Below are positions 43,909 through 55,851 of a stretch of 64,000 nt of DNA, piece by piece. The stretch's first letter is position 1; each line of letters starts with the position of its first letter. The DNA is from Alphaproteobacteria bacterium (lineage in GTDB: Bacteria; Pseudomonadota; Alphaproteobacteria; Rhizobiales; Beijerinckiaceae). The stretch is from NCBI GenBank assembly GCA_021325385.1, contig JAJPHH010000076.1, positions 1 to 64,000 of the forward strand, written 5' to 3'. The position numbers and the translations under genes were made by a program. The notes beneath the pieces are model-generated. The model worked only from the letters and a program-made list of their open reading frames with translations. It made no database searches and was not told the DNA's origin.

Positions 43909-44087
43909 CGGGTTTAATTTCCGGAGAGCGCGGCCAGCGCGTATTGCCACCGACTCCGAATCGCCTGTAACCTGCGTCCGAATGGGCGCGCTTGCGTCGC
44001 AAGCGCCAGGAATGCCGCGCCGAAACGGGCGGGGTGGGCGAAGCTAAGACGGCGACGGATTTCAAGTCGCGTAGAGGGGCCATCGAT

Positions 44088-44681
44088 TTGCTGAAATGCG
44101 CAACTTTGGCTGGACTTTGCTTGATAGGGGCTCTGGCGGCGGCGCCGACCGCGATTGGCGCCGATCTTAGCCCCTACGGCAATCTCTCCGCGCCGGCAGC
44201 TCAGCCGACCTTTTTGGATTGGGAGGTGCGCGGCGGGCTCTACGCTCATGATCCGCTGAGTCCCGAAGCGGGCTCGGTCGATCTCAACGGCGAGATTCTC
44301 GCGCCTAAGCTCGGCCAGTCGTCCAATTGGCTATTGAACTATTTGATCCCTCATCCTGATGTCGGCACGACCATCAGCCTCGGCGGCAAAACCAGCAATC
44401 TATGGGGCGGCGTCGCTTGGAATTGGGACATAACGGACCGGATTTTCGTCAGTCCGACTTTTGGCGTCGGCGTGAACAACGGCAAGACCGGCTATCCCGT
44501 CCCGCCGGGCTGGAACGCGATCGGCTGCAACTGGTGGTTTCACGAATCGGCTTCGCTCGGCTATCGGCTCACCGCCAATTGGAGCGTCATGGCGACGATC
44601 GAGCATTCTTCGAACGCCGGCCTCTGCAGCCACAATCGCGGCTTGACCAATGCGGGATTGAGGCTGGGCTACAGATTCTAG
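44088..44681 (+). CDS. lipid A 3-O-deacylase-like outer membrane protein (PagL family)
   Basis: A 197-residue outer-membrane beta-barrel. The signal peptide is residues 1-25 (LLKCATLAGLCLIGALAAAPTAIGA). The C-terminal residue is Phe in GLRLGYRF, the usual beta-barrel sorting signal. The catalytic PagL motif is ATIEHSSNAGL, with His173, Ser175 and Asn176, followed by HNRGLTNAG. PagL removes the 3-O-acyl chain from lipid A. The start is taken as TTG 44088, with AGAGGGG eight bases upstream. The frame is open further upstream, but the extension lacks a signal peptide at its start. It is convergent with the LysR gene. Confidence 0.78.
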   Translation: MLKCATLAGLCLIGALAAAPTAIGADLSPYGNLSAPAAQPTFLDWEVRGGLYAHDPLSPEAGSVDLNGEILAPKLGQSSNWLLNYLIPHPDVGTTISLGGKTSNLWGGVAWNWDITDRIFVSPTFGVGVNNGKTGYPVPPGWNAIGCNWWFHESASLGYRLTANWSVMATIEHSSNAGLCSHNRGLTNAGLRLGYRF

Positions 44682-44700
44682 CCCATCGCTCGCGAAGCCG

Positions 44701-47810
<3,110 letters not shown>

Positions 47811-47836
47811 CCGGTCGGCCGCCTCAGACCGAGAAG

Positions 47837-48340
47837 CTATTCGCCGGCCATCCCGGCCGGATCGGCCAGCCGATGCAGCCGGTCCGCCGCGGCCTGCGCG
47901 AAACGCAACATCACCGCGCGCCGCGTCGCCGGCGCCAGCTTCTGCTCCGGCGCTTCGCGGACGATCGCCGCGCCGTAAGCGTCGGCGACGATCAGGCCAG
48001 CGTCGAGCGGCATGATCTCGGCAGGAATCGTGTCGCAAATGGCGAAATAGAGCTTGTCGCAATGGCTGAGATAATCGCGCCATTTGTTGTCGGCGCGGAA
48101 ATCGGCGACGGAGGATTTGATCTCGACGATGACCAGCGAACCGTCTCCGCGCAAGGCGACCACGTCGGCTCGTCGCCCGTCGAGCAGCGGCAGCTCGGTG
48201 ACGCTCGAGTAGCCGTGAGCCCGCAGCATGCGACGCAGGCCGCGCGCGATGAACAGAGCCGTCTCCGACTGGCGGCCGTCGACCAGGCCGGGCGGCTCGT
48301 AAGGCGAGCTCGGCGGTTCGGCGAAGCCTTCGACGCTCAT
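47837..48340 (-). CDS. mmcB: MmcB-family DNA repair protein
   Basis: A 167-residue protein of the MmcB family (DUF2796-like restriction-endonuclease fold), known from Caulobacter as a DNA-damage-related protein. A PD-(D/E)xK-type nuclease core is visible: Asp59 in GRRADVVAL, then Glu73 and Lys75 in VIVEIKSS. The start ATG 48340 overlaps the stop of the GMC oxidoreductase gene by four bases (ATGA). A DNA-repair gene is therefore translated as the last member of a transporter/oxidoreductase run. The frame is open far upstream of this start, antisense-like, and that extension is ignored. Confidence 0.85.
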   Translation of the reverse strand: MSVEGFAEPPSSPYEPPGLVDGRQSETALFIARGLRRMLRAHGYSSVTELPLLDGRRADVVALRGDGSLVIVEIKSSVADFRADNKWRDYLSHCDKLYFAICDTIPAEIMPLDAGLIVADAYGAAIVREAPEQKLAPATRRAVMLRFAQAAADRLHRLADPAGMAGE

Positions 48341-49950
48341 GCTTTCGCCTCTTCGAGGATAATCGCCGCCGCTTTCTCGGCGATCATCAAGACAGGGGAA
48401 TTGGTGTTGCCCGAAGTGATGCGCGGCATGATCGAAGCGTCGGCGACGCGAAGGCCCTCGAGGCCGCGCAGCTTGAGGCGGGCGTCGACGACGGCGAAGG
48501 GGTCGTCCGCCGTCCCCATCTTCGCCGTGCCGACCGGATGGAAGATTGTCGTACCGATGTCGCCGGCCGCCTTGACGAGATCCTCCTCGCTCGTTTTGGA
48601 GGCGCCAGGCAGCAGCTCCTCCGGTTTGTAGGGCGCCAGAGCCGGCGCGGCGGCAATGCGGCGGGTCAGCTTGATCGCGTCCGCGGCGACGCGGCGGTCC
48701 TCCTCCTCGGACAGATAGTTCGGCCGAATTTCCGGCGGCGCGACAGGATCGGCGCTGACCGCATGAACGCTGCCGCGGCTCGCCGGCCGCAAGTTGCAGG
48801 CGCTGAGCGTGATGGCGGGGAAAGTATGCAACGGCTCGCCGAAACGGTCGAGCGAGAGAGGCTGCACATGCCACTCCACATTGGCGGTCGCATAATCGGG
48901 CGAGGTCTTGGCGAATATGCCGAGCTGCGACGGGGCCATGGTCATCGGTCCGCGACGGCGGAAAGCATAGTCTAGCCCGATCAGGCTGCGGCGGAGGAGG
49001 GAGCGGTAATCCATATTCAGCGTGCGAGCGCCGGCGATCTTGAAAATGGTGCGGAGCTGCAGGTGATCCTGAAGGTTCTCGCCGACGCCGGGCAGCGCGT
49101 GAACGACGGCCGAGCCGATTCGCGCCAGAATGTCCGGCTTGCCGATTCCCGAAAGTTCGAGCAGATGCGGCGTGCCGATCGCGCCCGCGGCAAGGACGAT
49201 GTCGGCCTCGGCGCGCGCCTCGAAGGCGGCGCCGCCGCGCTTATACCGAACCGCGACCGCGCGCTTGTCCTCGACGACGATTCGCTCGACCTGCGCATGC
49301 GTGACGAGTTCGAGGTTCTTACGGCGCAGAACGGGCTTCAAGAAGCCCCGCGCTGCGCTCCAACGCACGCCGCGCCTTTGATTGACGTCGAAATAATCCG
49401 AGCCTTCATTATCGCCGCAGTTGAAATCATTGGTTTTGCGGATGCCGACTTGGGCCGCCGCTTCGCGGACCGCATCGAGAATCGGCCAGTGCAGACGCTG
49501 GCGTTCGATGCGCCATTCGCCGCCGACGCCGTGCATGTCGTCGGCGCGGCCGTGATAGTCCTCGTGCTTTTTGAAATAAGGCAGCACGTCCTCCCAGCCC
49601 CAGCCCGCCAGGCCGAGTTGGCGCCAGCCGTCATAATCCGCGGCCTGGCCGCGCATATAGATCATGCCGTTGATCGCCGAACAGCCGCCAATGACTTTGC
49701 CGCGGGGATAAGAGATGGCGCGGCCATTGAGGCCTGGCTCGGCGGCGGTCTTGAACAGCCAATCGGCCCGCTTGTCGCCGATCGCGTAGAGATAGCCGAC
49801 TGGGATGTGAAACCATATCCAATTGTCGCGGCCGCCGGCTTCGAGCAAAAGCACGCGATTGCGCGGATCGGCGGAGAGACGATTGGCGAGCAGGCATCCC
49901 GCCGTGCCGGCGCCGACGATGATATAATCATAGGTACGGATATCGCTCAT
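48337..49950 (-). CDS. GMC-family FAD oxidoreductase (alcohol/choline dehydrogenase-like)
   Basis: A 537-residue flavoprotein of the glucose-methanol-choline family. The FAD dinucleotide-binding motif is YIIVGAGTAGCLLANRLS (9-26). GMC signature 1 is GGCSAINGMIYMRGQ and signature 2 is GAIGTPHLLELSGIG. The C-terminal catalytic region has HPVGTAKMG, with SGNTNSPVLMIAEKAA after it. Such enzymes oxidise alcohols, choline or hydroxy compounds. The substrate cannot be told. Both ends overlap neighbours by four bases (dppF upstream, mmcB downstream), so it is tightly embedded in the peptide-transporter operon. Confidence 0.9.
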   Translation of the reverse strand: MSDIRTYDYIIVGAGTAGCLLANRLSADPRNRVLLLEAGGRDNWIWFHIPVGYLYAIGDKRADWLFKTAAEPGLNGRAISYPRGKVIGGCSAINGMIYMRGQAADYDGWRQLGLAGWGWEDVLPYFKKHEDYHGRADDMHGVGGEWRIERQRLHWPILDAVREAAAQVGIRKTNDFNCGDNEGSDYFDVNQRRGVRWSAARGFLKPVLRRKNLELVTHAQVERIVVEDKRAVAVRYKRGGAAFEARAEADIVLAAGAIGTPHLLELSGIGKPDILARIGSAVVHALPGVGENLQDHLQLRTIFKIAGARTLNMDYRSLLRRSLIGLDYAFRRRGPMTMAPSQLGIFAKTSPDYATANVEWHVQPLSLDRFGEPLHTFPAITLSACNLRPASRGSVHAVSADPVAPPEIRPNYLSEEEDRRVAADAIKLTRRIAAAPALAPYKPEELLPGASKTSEEDLVKAAGDIGTTIFHPVGTAKMGTADDPFAVVDARLKLRGLEGLRVADASIMPRITSGNTNSPVLMIAEKAAAIILEEAKA

Positions 49951-50918
49951 GACGCGGCCCAGCAGGCGACGTCACGGCCCCGCTTTTTTTCGAGCAGCGG
50001 CTCGTCGACGCGGCAGCGATCGAAAGCGAGCGGACAGCGCGGATGGAACGGACAGCCGGGCGGCGGATTGAACGGCGAGGGCAATTCGCCGGAGAGGATG
50101 ATCCGCTCGCGCTTGGCGCCGGGCTCGGCGATCGGGGTCGCCGAGAGCAGCGCGCGCGTGTAAGGGTGCTGCGGGTTCGAGAAGATCGCCTCGCGCGGGC
50201 CCTTTTCGACGACATGGCCGAGATAGACGACCATCACCTCGTCCGCGATATGGCGCACGACCGAAAGGTCGTGCGAGATGAAGACATAGGCGAGACGATA
50301 CTCCTCCTGCAACGCGGCGAGAAGATTGAGCACCTGGGCGCGGATCGAAACGTCGAGCGCCGACACCGGCTCATCGAGGACGAGGACTTTCGGCTTGAGC
50401 ATCAGCGCCCGAGCGATGGCGACGCGCTGGCGCTGCCCGCCCGAGAACATATGCGGGTAGCGACGGTAATATTCCGGCCTGAGGCCGACCTTCTCCATCA
50501 TCTCGCGCGCCGCCTTCTCGCGTTCGCGCGCCGAAATTTTCGTATTGACGAGCAGCGGCTCTTCGAGCGCCTTGCCGATGCGCTGACGCGGATTGAGCGA
50601 GCCGTAAGGATTCTGGAAGACGATCTGGACCGCCCGCCTGAGCCGCCGGCGCGCCGCGCCGCCGGCGCCGATCGCCTCTTGACCGTCGATCCTGAGCGTT
50701 CCCTCAGTCGGCTTGTCGATCAACGTAAGCAGGCGCGCCAGCGTAGACTTTCCCGAGCCGGATTCGCCGACTACGGCGAGCGTCTCGCCAGAGTAGAGAT
50801 CGAACGAGGCGCGGACGAGAGCCTTGACCGTCCCGCGCGGCGAAAAAAGGCCGGGGGAAAGCGCGTAGTCTCGGCTAAGGCCACACGCTTCGAGGACCGG
50901 ACTCGTCGAGGCGTTCAC
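49947..50918 (-). CDS. dppF: dipeptide/oligopeptide ABC transporter ATP-binding protein (DppF)
   Basis: Second ATPase of the peptide importer, 323 residues. Walker A is [14 protein letters not shown], followed by FQNPYGSLNPRQRIG, signature MFSGGQRQRVAIARALML and Walker B VLVLDEPVSALD. The oligopeptide-type C-terminal extension CPFHPRCPLAFDRC contains the Cys residues that may bind an iron-sulfur cluster in this family. The GTG start at 50918 overlaps the dppD stop (GTGA). The ATG/TGA overlap with the GMC gene follows. Confidence 0.92.
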   Translation of the reverse strand: MNASTSPVLEACGLSRDYALSPGLFSPRGTVKALVRASFDLYSGETLAVVGESGSGKSTLARLLTLIDKPTEGTLRIDGQEAIGAGGAARRRLRRAVQIVFQNPYGSLNPRQRIGKALEEPLLVNTKISAREREKAAREMMEKVGLRPEYYRRYPHMFSGGQRQRVAIARALMLKPKVLVLDEPVSALDVSIRAQVLNLLAALQEEYRLAYVFISHDLSVVRHIADEVMVVYLGHVVEKGPREAIFSNPQHPYTRALLSATPIAEPGAKRERIILSGELPSPFNPPPGCPFHPRCPLAFDRCRVDEPLLEKKRGRDVACWAAS

Positions 50919-51910
50919 AGCTCCGCCTCCGCCGCAACTTTGAGCGGCTCTCCCTTGACCAGCGGCGTGTGACACAATGCTCGCCCGAGCGAGGCGCTTG
51001 CCGGCGCGGGCGTTTCGCGACGGCAGCGCTCGAAGACGAAGCCGCAGCGAGGCGAAAAGACACAGCCTTTCGGCTTGTCGAATTGGCCGGGCACGACCCC
51101 TGGAATCGACGGCAGCCGCCGGGCTTTGGCCCGCTCGGGCAACGCGGCGAGCAAGGCGGCGGTGTAAGGGTGATGCGGGTCGGCGAAAAGCGCGCGGGTC
51201 GTATTCGTCTCAACCTGAAGGCCGGCATATTGGACGGCGACGCGATCCGCCGTCTCGGCGACGACCCCCATATCGTGCGTGATGAGAACGAGCCCCATGC
51301 CGTTCTGGCGGCGCAGTTTCAACAGCAGATCGAGAATCTGCGCTTGGATCGTCACGTCGAGCGCCGTGGTCGGCTCGTCGGCGATCAGCAGCTTCGGGCG
51401 GCAGGCGAGCGCCATGGCGATCATCACGCGTTGGCTCATGCCGCCGGAAAGCTGATGCGGGAAGGATTTGGCGCGGCGCGCCGGATCGGTAATCCCGACC
51501 TCTTCGAGCAATTCGAAGACGCGGCGCTTGCGCGCGGCGCGATCGAGGCCGAGATGCGTGCGCAACACTTCGCCAATCTGAAAGCCGGCGGTGAAGCACG
51601 GATTGAGCGAAGACATCGGCTCTTGGAAGATCATCGCGATATCTTTGCCGACAATCGCGCGGCGCTCTTTTGCGGTCAGGGCGCGCAAGTCGCGGCCGTC
51701 GAAGGCGAGGCTTTCGGCCGAAACCGTCGCGGTATGCGGCAGAAGGCCCATCACCGCGAGCATGGCGACCGACTTTCCGGAGCCGGATTCGCCGACAATG
51801 GCGACGACTTCATTGGGCTCGACGGAAATGTCGACGCCGTCGACGACTTTGAAGGGCCCGCGCCGAGTGTCGAACGTGACGCAGAGGTTGCGGATGTCGA
51901 GCAACGCCAT
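50915..51910 (-). CDS. dppD: dipeptide/oligopeptide ABC transporter ATP-binding protein (DppD)
   Basis: First ATPase of the peptide importer, 331 residues. Walker A is [13 protein letters not shown], then [15 protein letters not shown], signature [19 protein letters not shown] and Walker [13 protein letters not shown]. The C-terminal extension has [21 protein letters not shown] 51910 lies two bases after the dppC stop. The frame stays open upstream to 52069, but that part is antisense-like to dppC coding. All five transporter genes run dppA-B-C-D-F. Confidence 0.93.
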   Translation of the reverse strand: MALLDIRNLCVTFDTRRGPFKVVDGVDISVEPNEVVAIVGESGSGKSVAMLAVMGLLPHTATVSAESLAFDGRDLRALTAKERRAIVGKDIAMIFQEPMSSLNPCFTAGFQIGEVLRTHLGLDRAARKRRVFELLEEVGITDPARRAKSFPHQLSGGMSQRVMIAMALACRPKLLIADEPTTALDVTIQAQILDLLLKLRRQNGMGLVLITHDMGVVAETADRVAVQYAGLQVETNTTRALFADPHHPYTAALLAALPERAKARRLPSIPGVVPGQFDKPKGCVFSPRCGFVFERCRRETPAPASASLGRALCHTPLVKGEPLKVAAEAEL

Positions 51911-51912
51911 GC

Positions 51913-52839
51913 TCAGCTCCGTCGCATTTTCGGATCGAGCGCATCGCGCAGACCATCCCCTGTCAAGTTGATCGCGATGACCGTGACGACGATGGCGAGG
52001 CCCGGCAGGGTGACGATCCAAGGATCGGAGCGTATGAATTCGCGCGCATCGGCGAGCATCGCGCCCCATTCCGGCGTCGGCGGCTGCGCGCCGAGGCCGA
52101 GAAAGCCCAAGCCGGCGGCTTCGAGGATGGCGCTAGAGACGCCGATCGCCGCCTGGACGATGTAGGGCGCGAGGCAATTTGGCAGGACAGTCGAAAGCAT
52201 TAGACGCAACGGACCGACGCCGACGGCCCGCGCCGCGGTCACGTAGTCCTTCGACAGCTCGGCCATGGCCGAGGCGCGCATCAGGCGCACGAAGCTCGGC
52301 ATGTAGACGATGGTGATCGCGATGATCGTGTTGAAGAGGCTCGGTCCGATAATGGCGATGATCAGGATGGCGAGGACGAGGCTGGGCAAGGCCCAGATGA
52401 CGTCGGTTAGGCGCGAGATGGCGATATCGACGCCGCCGCCGAAATAGGCGGCGGAGAGGCCGAGCGCGACCCCGATCAGGGAGGAAAGGCCCATCACCGA
52501 GAGACCGATGAACAGGGAAATCCGCGCGCCGTAGATCAGCCGGGAGAGGATGTCGCGGCCGAGCCCATCGGTCCCAAAGACAAATTTCCACGCGCCGCCG
52601 GCCCAGACCGGAGGCGCGCGGATTGCGTCGCGGAATTGTTCGACGGGCGAATAGGGAGCGATGAAGCTGGCGAAAATGGCGCAGAGGACGACGAGGGAGA
52701 GGACGATCAGGCCGAAAACGGCGCCGCGATTCTCGCGGAAGATCGACCAGAAGGCGGCGAAGTCGGGGGGCTGGGCGAAGACGAGAGGTTCGGGCAAGGC
52801 GGTCGTCGAAGCAAGATCCGCGCCATCCTTACCGGGCAT
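51913..52839 (-). CDS. dppC: dipeptide/oligopeptide ABC transporter permease (DppC)
   Basis: Inner-membrane permease of 308 residues. It has a first membrane segment near 45-65 and four or five more. The EAA-loop block is SAMAELSKDYVTAARAVGVGPLRLM, and the C-terminus has PEWGAMLADAREFI and TLPGLAIVVTVIAINLTGDGLRDALDPKMRR, typical of DppC/OppC. Its start overlaps the end of dppB by 11 bases. Confidence 0.93.
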   Translation of the reverse strand: MPGKDGADLASTTALPEPLVFAQPPDFAAFWSIFRENRGAVFGLIVLSLVVLCAIFASFIAPYSPVEQFRDAIRAPPVWAGGAWKFVFGTDGLGRDILSRLIYGARISLFIGLSVMGLSSLIGVALGLSAAYFGGGVDIAISRLTDVIWALPSLVLAILIIAIIGPSLFNTIIAITIVYMPSFVRLMRASAMAELSKDYVTAARAVGVGPLRLMLSTVLPNCLAPYIVQAAIGVSSAILEAAGLGFLGLGAQPPTPEWGAMLADAREFIRSDPWIVTLPGLAIVVTVIAINLTGDGLRDALDPKMRRS

Positions 52840-53842
52840 GGCGGATCCTCGGATTGATCACGCTGTAAAGAATGTCGACCGCCAGGCTGACGAGGATGAC
52901 GACGCTCGAGATCAGCATGACCCCGCCTTGCAGCGCCGGATAGTCGCGGCGGAAAATCGACTCGATGAGCCATTTGCCGACGCCGGGCCAGGAGAAGATC
53001 GTCTCCGTCAACACCGCGCCGGAGAGCAGCGCGCCAACCGACAAGCCGATCACGGTAACGACGGGAATCATCGCGTTGCGCAAGGCGTGCAGGCCGACGA
53101 CGCGGAAGGGCGATAGGCCTTTGGCGCGGGCGGCGCGGATATAGTCTTCGTTCAGCACTTCGAGCATAGACGAGCGCGTCATTCTCGCGATCACCGCGAG
53201 CGGCAATGTGCCGAGCACGAAAGCCGGCAAAGCGAGATGATGAAGCGCGTCGAGGAGGGCGCCTTTCTGATCCGATAGAGCGGCGTCGATCAACATGAAG
53301 CCGGTCACCGGTTCGAAATAGTACTTGATGAGGTCGATGCGGCCGGAGACCGGCGTCAAGCCCCAACGCTCCGAGAAGAGCATGATCAATAATAGGCCCC
53401 ACCAGAAGATCGGCATCGAAAAGCCGGTCACCGAGGCGGCCATGAGAATGTGATCATAGGCGCTGCCGCGCTTCACGGCGGCGATCGCGCCCGCGGGCAC
53501 GCCAATGATCACGGCGATCAGCATGGCCGCGAAGCTCAGCTCCAACGTGGCCGGGAAGAGGGTGAGGAATTCCCTCAGCACCGGATTGCTGGTCGACAAC
53601 GAGGTTCCGAAATCGCCATGGAGAAGCCGCCAAACATAGTCGAGAAACTGCTTCCAAACGGGCTGATCGAGGCCGAGTTGGCGGCGGAACATGGCCAGTC
53701 GTTCAGGCGAGATGCCGTGTTCGCCGACGCGCACCTCCACCGGATCGCCCGGCACCAGGCGGATGGCGACGAAGGTGATGAACATCAAGGCGACGAAAGT
53801 CGGGACCGTCAGGACGATGCGGCGGAGAATGTAGCGGAACAC
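52829..53842 (-). CDS. dppB: dipeptide/oligopeptide ABC transporter permease (DppB)
   Basis: Inner-membrane permease of 337 residues. The N-terminal membrane segment and VRLVPGDPVEVRVGE-like block (MFRYILRRIVLTVPTFVALMF) are typical of DppB. The EAA loop MLEVLNEDYIRAARAKGLSPFRV and the C-terminal VLTETIFSWPGVGKWLIESIF complete the pattern. It forms the channel with DppC. dppA lies 208 bases upstream on the same strand. That gap shows no gene. Confidence 0.93.
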   Translation of the reverse strand: MFRYILRRIVLTVPTFVALMFITFVAIRLVPGDPVEVRVGEHGISPERLAMFRRQLGLDQPVWKQFLDYVWRLLHGDFGTSLSTSNPVLREFLTLFPATLELSFAAMLIAVIIGVPAGAIAAVKRGSAYDHILMAASVTGFSMPIFWWGLLLIMLFSERWGLTPVSGRIDLIKYYFEPVTGFMLIDAALSDQKGALLDALHHLALPAFVLGTLPLAVIARMTRSSMLEVLNEDYIRAARAKGLSPFRVVGLHALRNAMIPVVTVIGLSVGALLSGAVLTETIFSWPGVGKWLIESIFRRDYPALQGGVMLISSVVILVSLAVDILYSVINPRIRHAR

Positions 53843-54050
53843 GGATCAGACCTCGCGCCGCAGGGCAGGCGCTGGCGTTCCGCCGCACTTTAGGCGGCCC
53901 TCTCGCCGCAAACGCCATCTGCGCTGAGAGGTCCGACCGTTAGCCGCGGCCTCGAAACACCCTCGCCCGCGCGGAGCGCGGAGAACGGTACGTGAGGAGC
54001 CCCGCCGAGTCCGGCGATCGTCCCCGACGCGGCGCGCCACGAAGCGAAGC

Positions 54051-55643
54051 CTATTGCTTCAAATCCACGCCCTGGAATTCGTGCCGGCCGAGCGGGCTCT
54101 GCTTGAACCCGGAGACTTCCGCCCGCATCGTCTCGTAGACGATGGAGTGAGCGAGCTTCATGTCGGGCGCTTCTTCGTGCTCGATCTCCTGCATCTTCTG
54201 ATAGAGTTTGGCGCGCTCGTTCTGGTCGGAAAGCGTCCGCGCCTTCACCAGCATTTCGTCGTACTCTTTGTTACACCATTTGGGGATGTTCTGGCCGCCG
54301 ATGCGCGCCGCGGCGCATCCGCGCAGGAAGAAGAAATTGTCGGGGTCGCCGTTATCGCCGGTCCAACCCATCTGGGCGGTTATCGGCTCGCCGTCCTGCA
54401 GGCGCTTGCGGTATTCGCCCCATTCGTAGGTGACCAGCTTGGCGTTGACGCCGATCTTGGCGAGGTCGGCCTGCATCATTTCGGCGATGCGCTTGCCGTT
54501 CGGATTGTAGGGCCGCTGCACCGGCTGGTACCAAAGGTCGATGTCGAGCGGCGTCTTGACGCCCGCTTCCGCCAGCATCGCCTTCGCCTTTTCGGGATCA
54601 TAAGGATAGTCCGGCACCTTGTCGTTATACGACCACAGTGTCGGGGGGATGAGATTTTTCGCCTTCGTTCCGGCGCCCAGATAAACGTCGCGAATGATGG
54701 CGTCGCGGTCGATCGCCATGTTGAACGCCTGCCGCACTTCCTTCTTGTCGAAAGGCGGCTTGAGGTTGTTGAAAGCCCAGTAGGCGACATTGAGGCCCGG
54801 CTGCGAAATGACTTTCAGCGTCGGATCCTTCTGCATTTCGGGCAGATCGGCCGGACGCGGCGCGATCATGAAGTGACATTCGCCGGTCTTCAGCTTGGCG
54901 TAGCGCGCGGTCGGATCGGGCGTGATGGCGAAGACGAGATCGTCGACCAGCGGCTTCTCGCCCCAATAGTTCTTGTTGGCCCGGTAGCGAATCACGGCGT
55001 CCTTCTGGTAGGCGACGAAGGCGAAGGGGCCTGTGCCGACCGGAATCTGGTCGAATTGCTCAGGAGTTCCCTTTTTCATCAGATAGTCGGCGTATTCGGC
55101 GGATTGGATCGTCGCGAAATCCATCGCCAGATCGGCGAGGATCGTGATGTTCGGCTCCTTGAGCTTCATGACGATCGTGTAGTCGTCCTTCTTCTCGATC
55201 GAGTCGAGCAAATTCGGCATATCCATGTCGTTGAAGTAGTCATATTTCCCGCCCGATATCTTGTGGTAGGGATGGTCCGGCTTCCATTGCCGGTTGATCG
55301 AGAACAGAACGTCGTCAGCATTGAAGTCGCGGGTCGGAACGAAATCTTTCGTGGCGTTGAACTTGACGCCCTTGCGCAGGTGGAAGGCGATCGTTTTGCC
55401 GCCGTCGGTCACGTCCCACCTTTCGGCAAGGCCGGGCCCGACCTCGGTCGTGCCGCGCTTGAATTCGACGAGTTGGTCATAGGCCGGGCGGGCGGCGTCG
55501 AAACTCGTGCCGGTATCGTTGATCGCCGGAGTGAAATTTTCCGGGCTTCCCTCGGAGCAATAGACAAGGGTCTTGGCCGAGGCGGCGGTCGAGACGAGCA
55601 GGGCGGCCGTGAAGCCGCACATCGCGATTTTCGAAGATTTCAT
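54051..55643 (-). CDS. dppA: dipeptide-type ABC transporter periplasmic binding protein
   Basis: A 530-residue SBP_bac_5 protein. The signal peptide runs to about residue 23 (MKSSKIAMCGFTAALLVSTAASA). The mature protein begins KTLVYCSEGSPENFTPAINDTGTSFDAA, the DppA-type start. It continues with AERWDVTDGGKTIAFHLRKGVKF and the C-terminal KLVTYEWGEYRKRLQDGE. It is the first gene of the dpp run. Such proteins bind dipeptides, and some bind heme or 5-aminolevulinate. The specificity is not visible here. Confidence 0.93.
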   Translation of the reverse strand: MKSSKIAMCGFTAALLVSTAASAKTLVYCSEGSPENFTPAINDTGTSFDAARPAYDQLVEFKRGTTEVGPGLAERWDVTDGGKTIAFHLRKGVKFNATKDFVPTRDFNADDVLFSINRQWKPDHPYHKISGGKYDYFNDMDMPNLLDSIEKKDDYTIVMKLKEPNITILADLAMDFATIQSAEYADYLMKKGTPEQFDQIPVGTGPFAFVAYQKDAVIRYRANKNYWGEKPLVDDLVFAITPDPTARYAKLKTGECHFMIAPRPADLPEMQKDPTLKVISQPGLNVAYWAFNNLKPPFDKKEVRQAFNMAIDRDAIIRDVYLGAGTKAKNLIPPTLWSYNDKVPDYPYDPEKAKAMLAEAGVKTPLDIDLWYQPVQRPYNPNGKRIAEMMQADLAKIGVNAKLVTYEWGEYRKRLQDGEPITAQMGWTGDNGDPDNFFFLRGCAAARIGGQNIPKWCNKEYDEMLVKARTLSDQNERAKLYQKMQEIEHEEAPDMKLAHSIVYETMRAEVSGFKQSPLGRHEFQGVDLKQ

Positions 55644-55851
55644 GCCCTCTCCCCTAGGATGCGGCGGCCGAAGATGTGACGGCTCTCAGCCTGCGCTCTG
55701 TCGTTTCGCGCCTCGCAATCAGGGGCAAGCGATTCAACTGACAGTCATCCCGGCTTGGCGCCGCCCGCCGGGCCGCCCGGCGATCGACGCTATCGAAGCT
55801 CGTTTTCGCAGCGCTGGCAATGGCTTTGGGAGGCGTCGGGCGCGGCTCTCG

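Noticed and set aside
54054-55679. 541-codon open frame antisense to dppA
   Set aside because: It is a shadow of the peptide-binding protein gene. It shows no signal peptide or recognisable motif.
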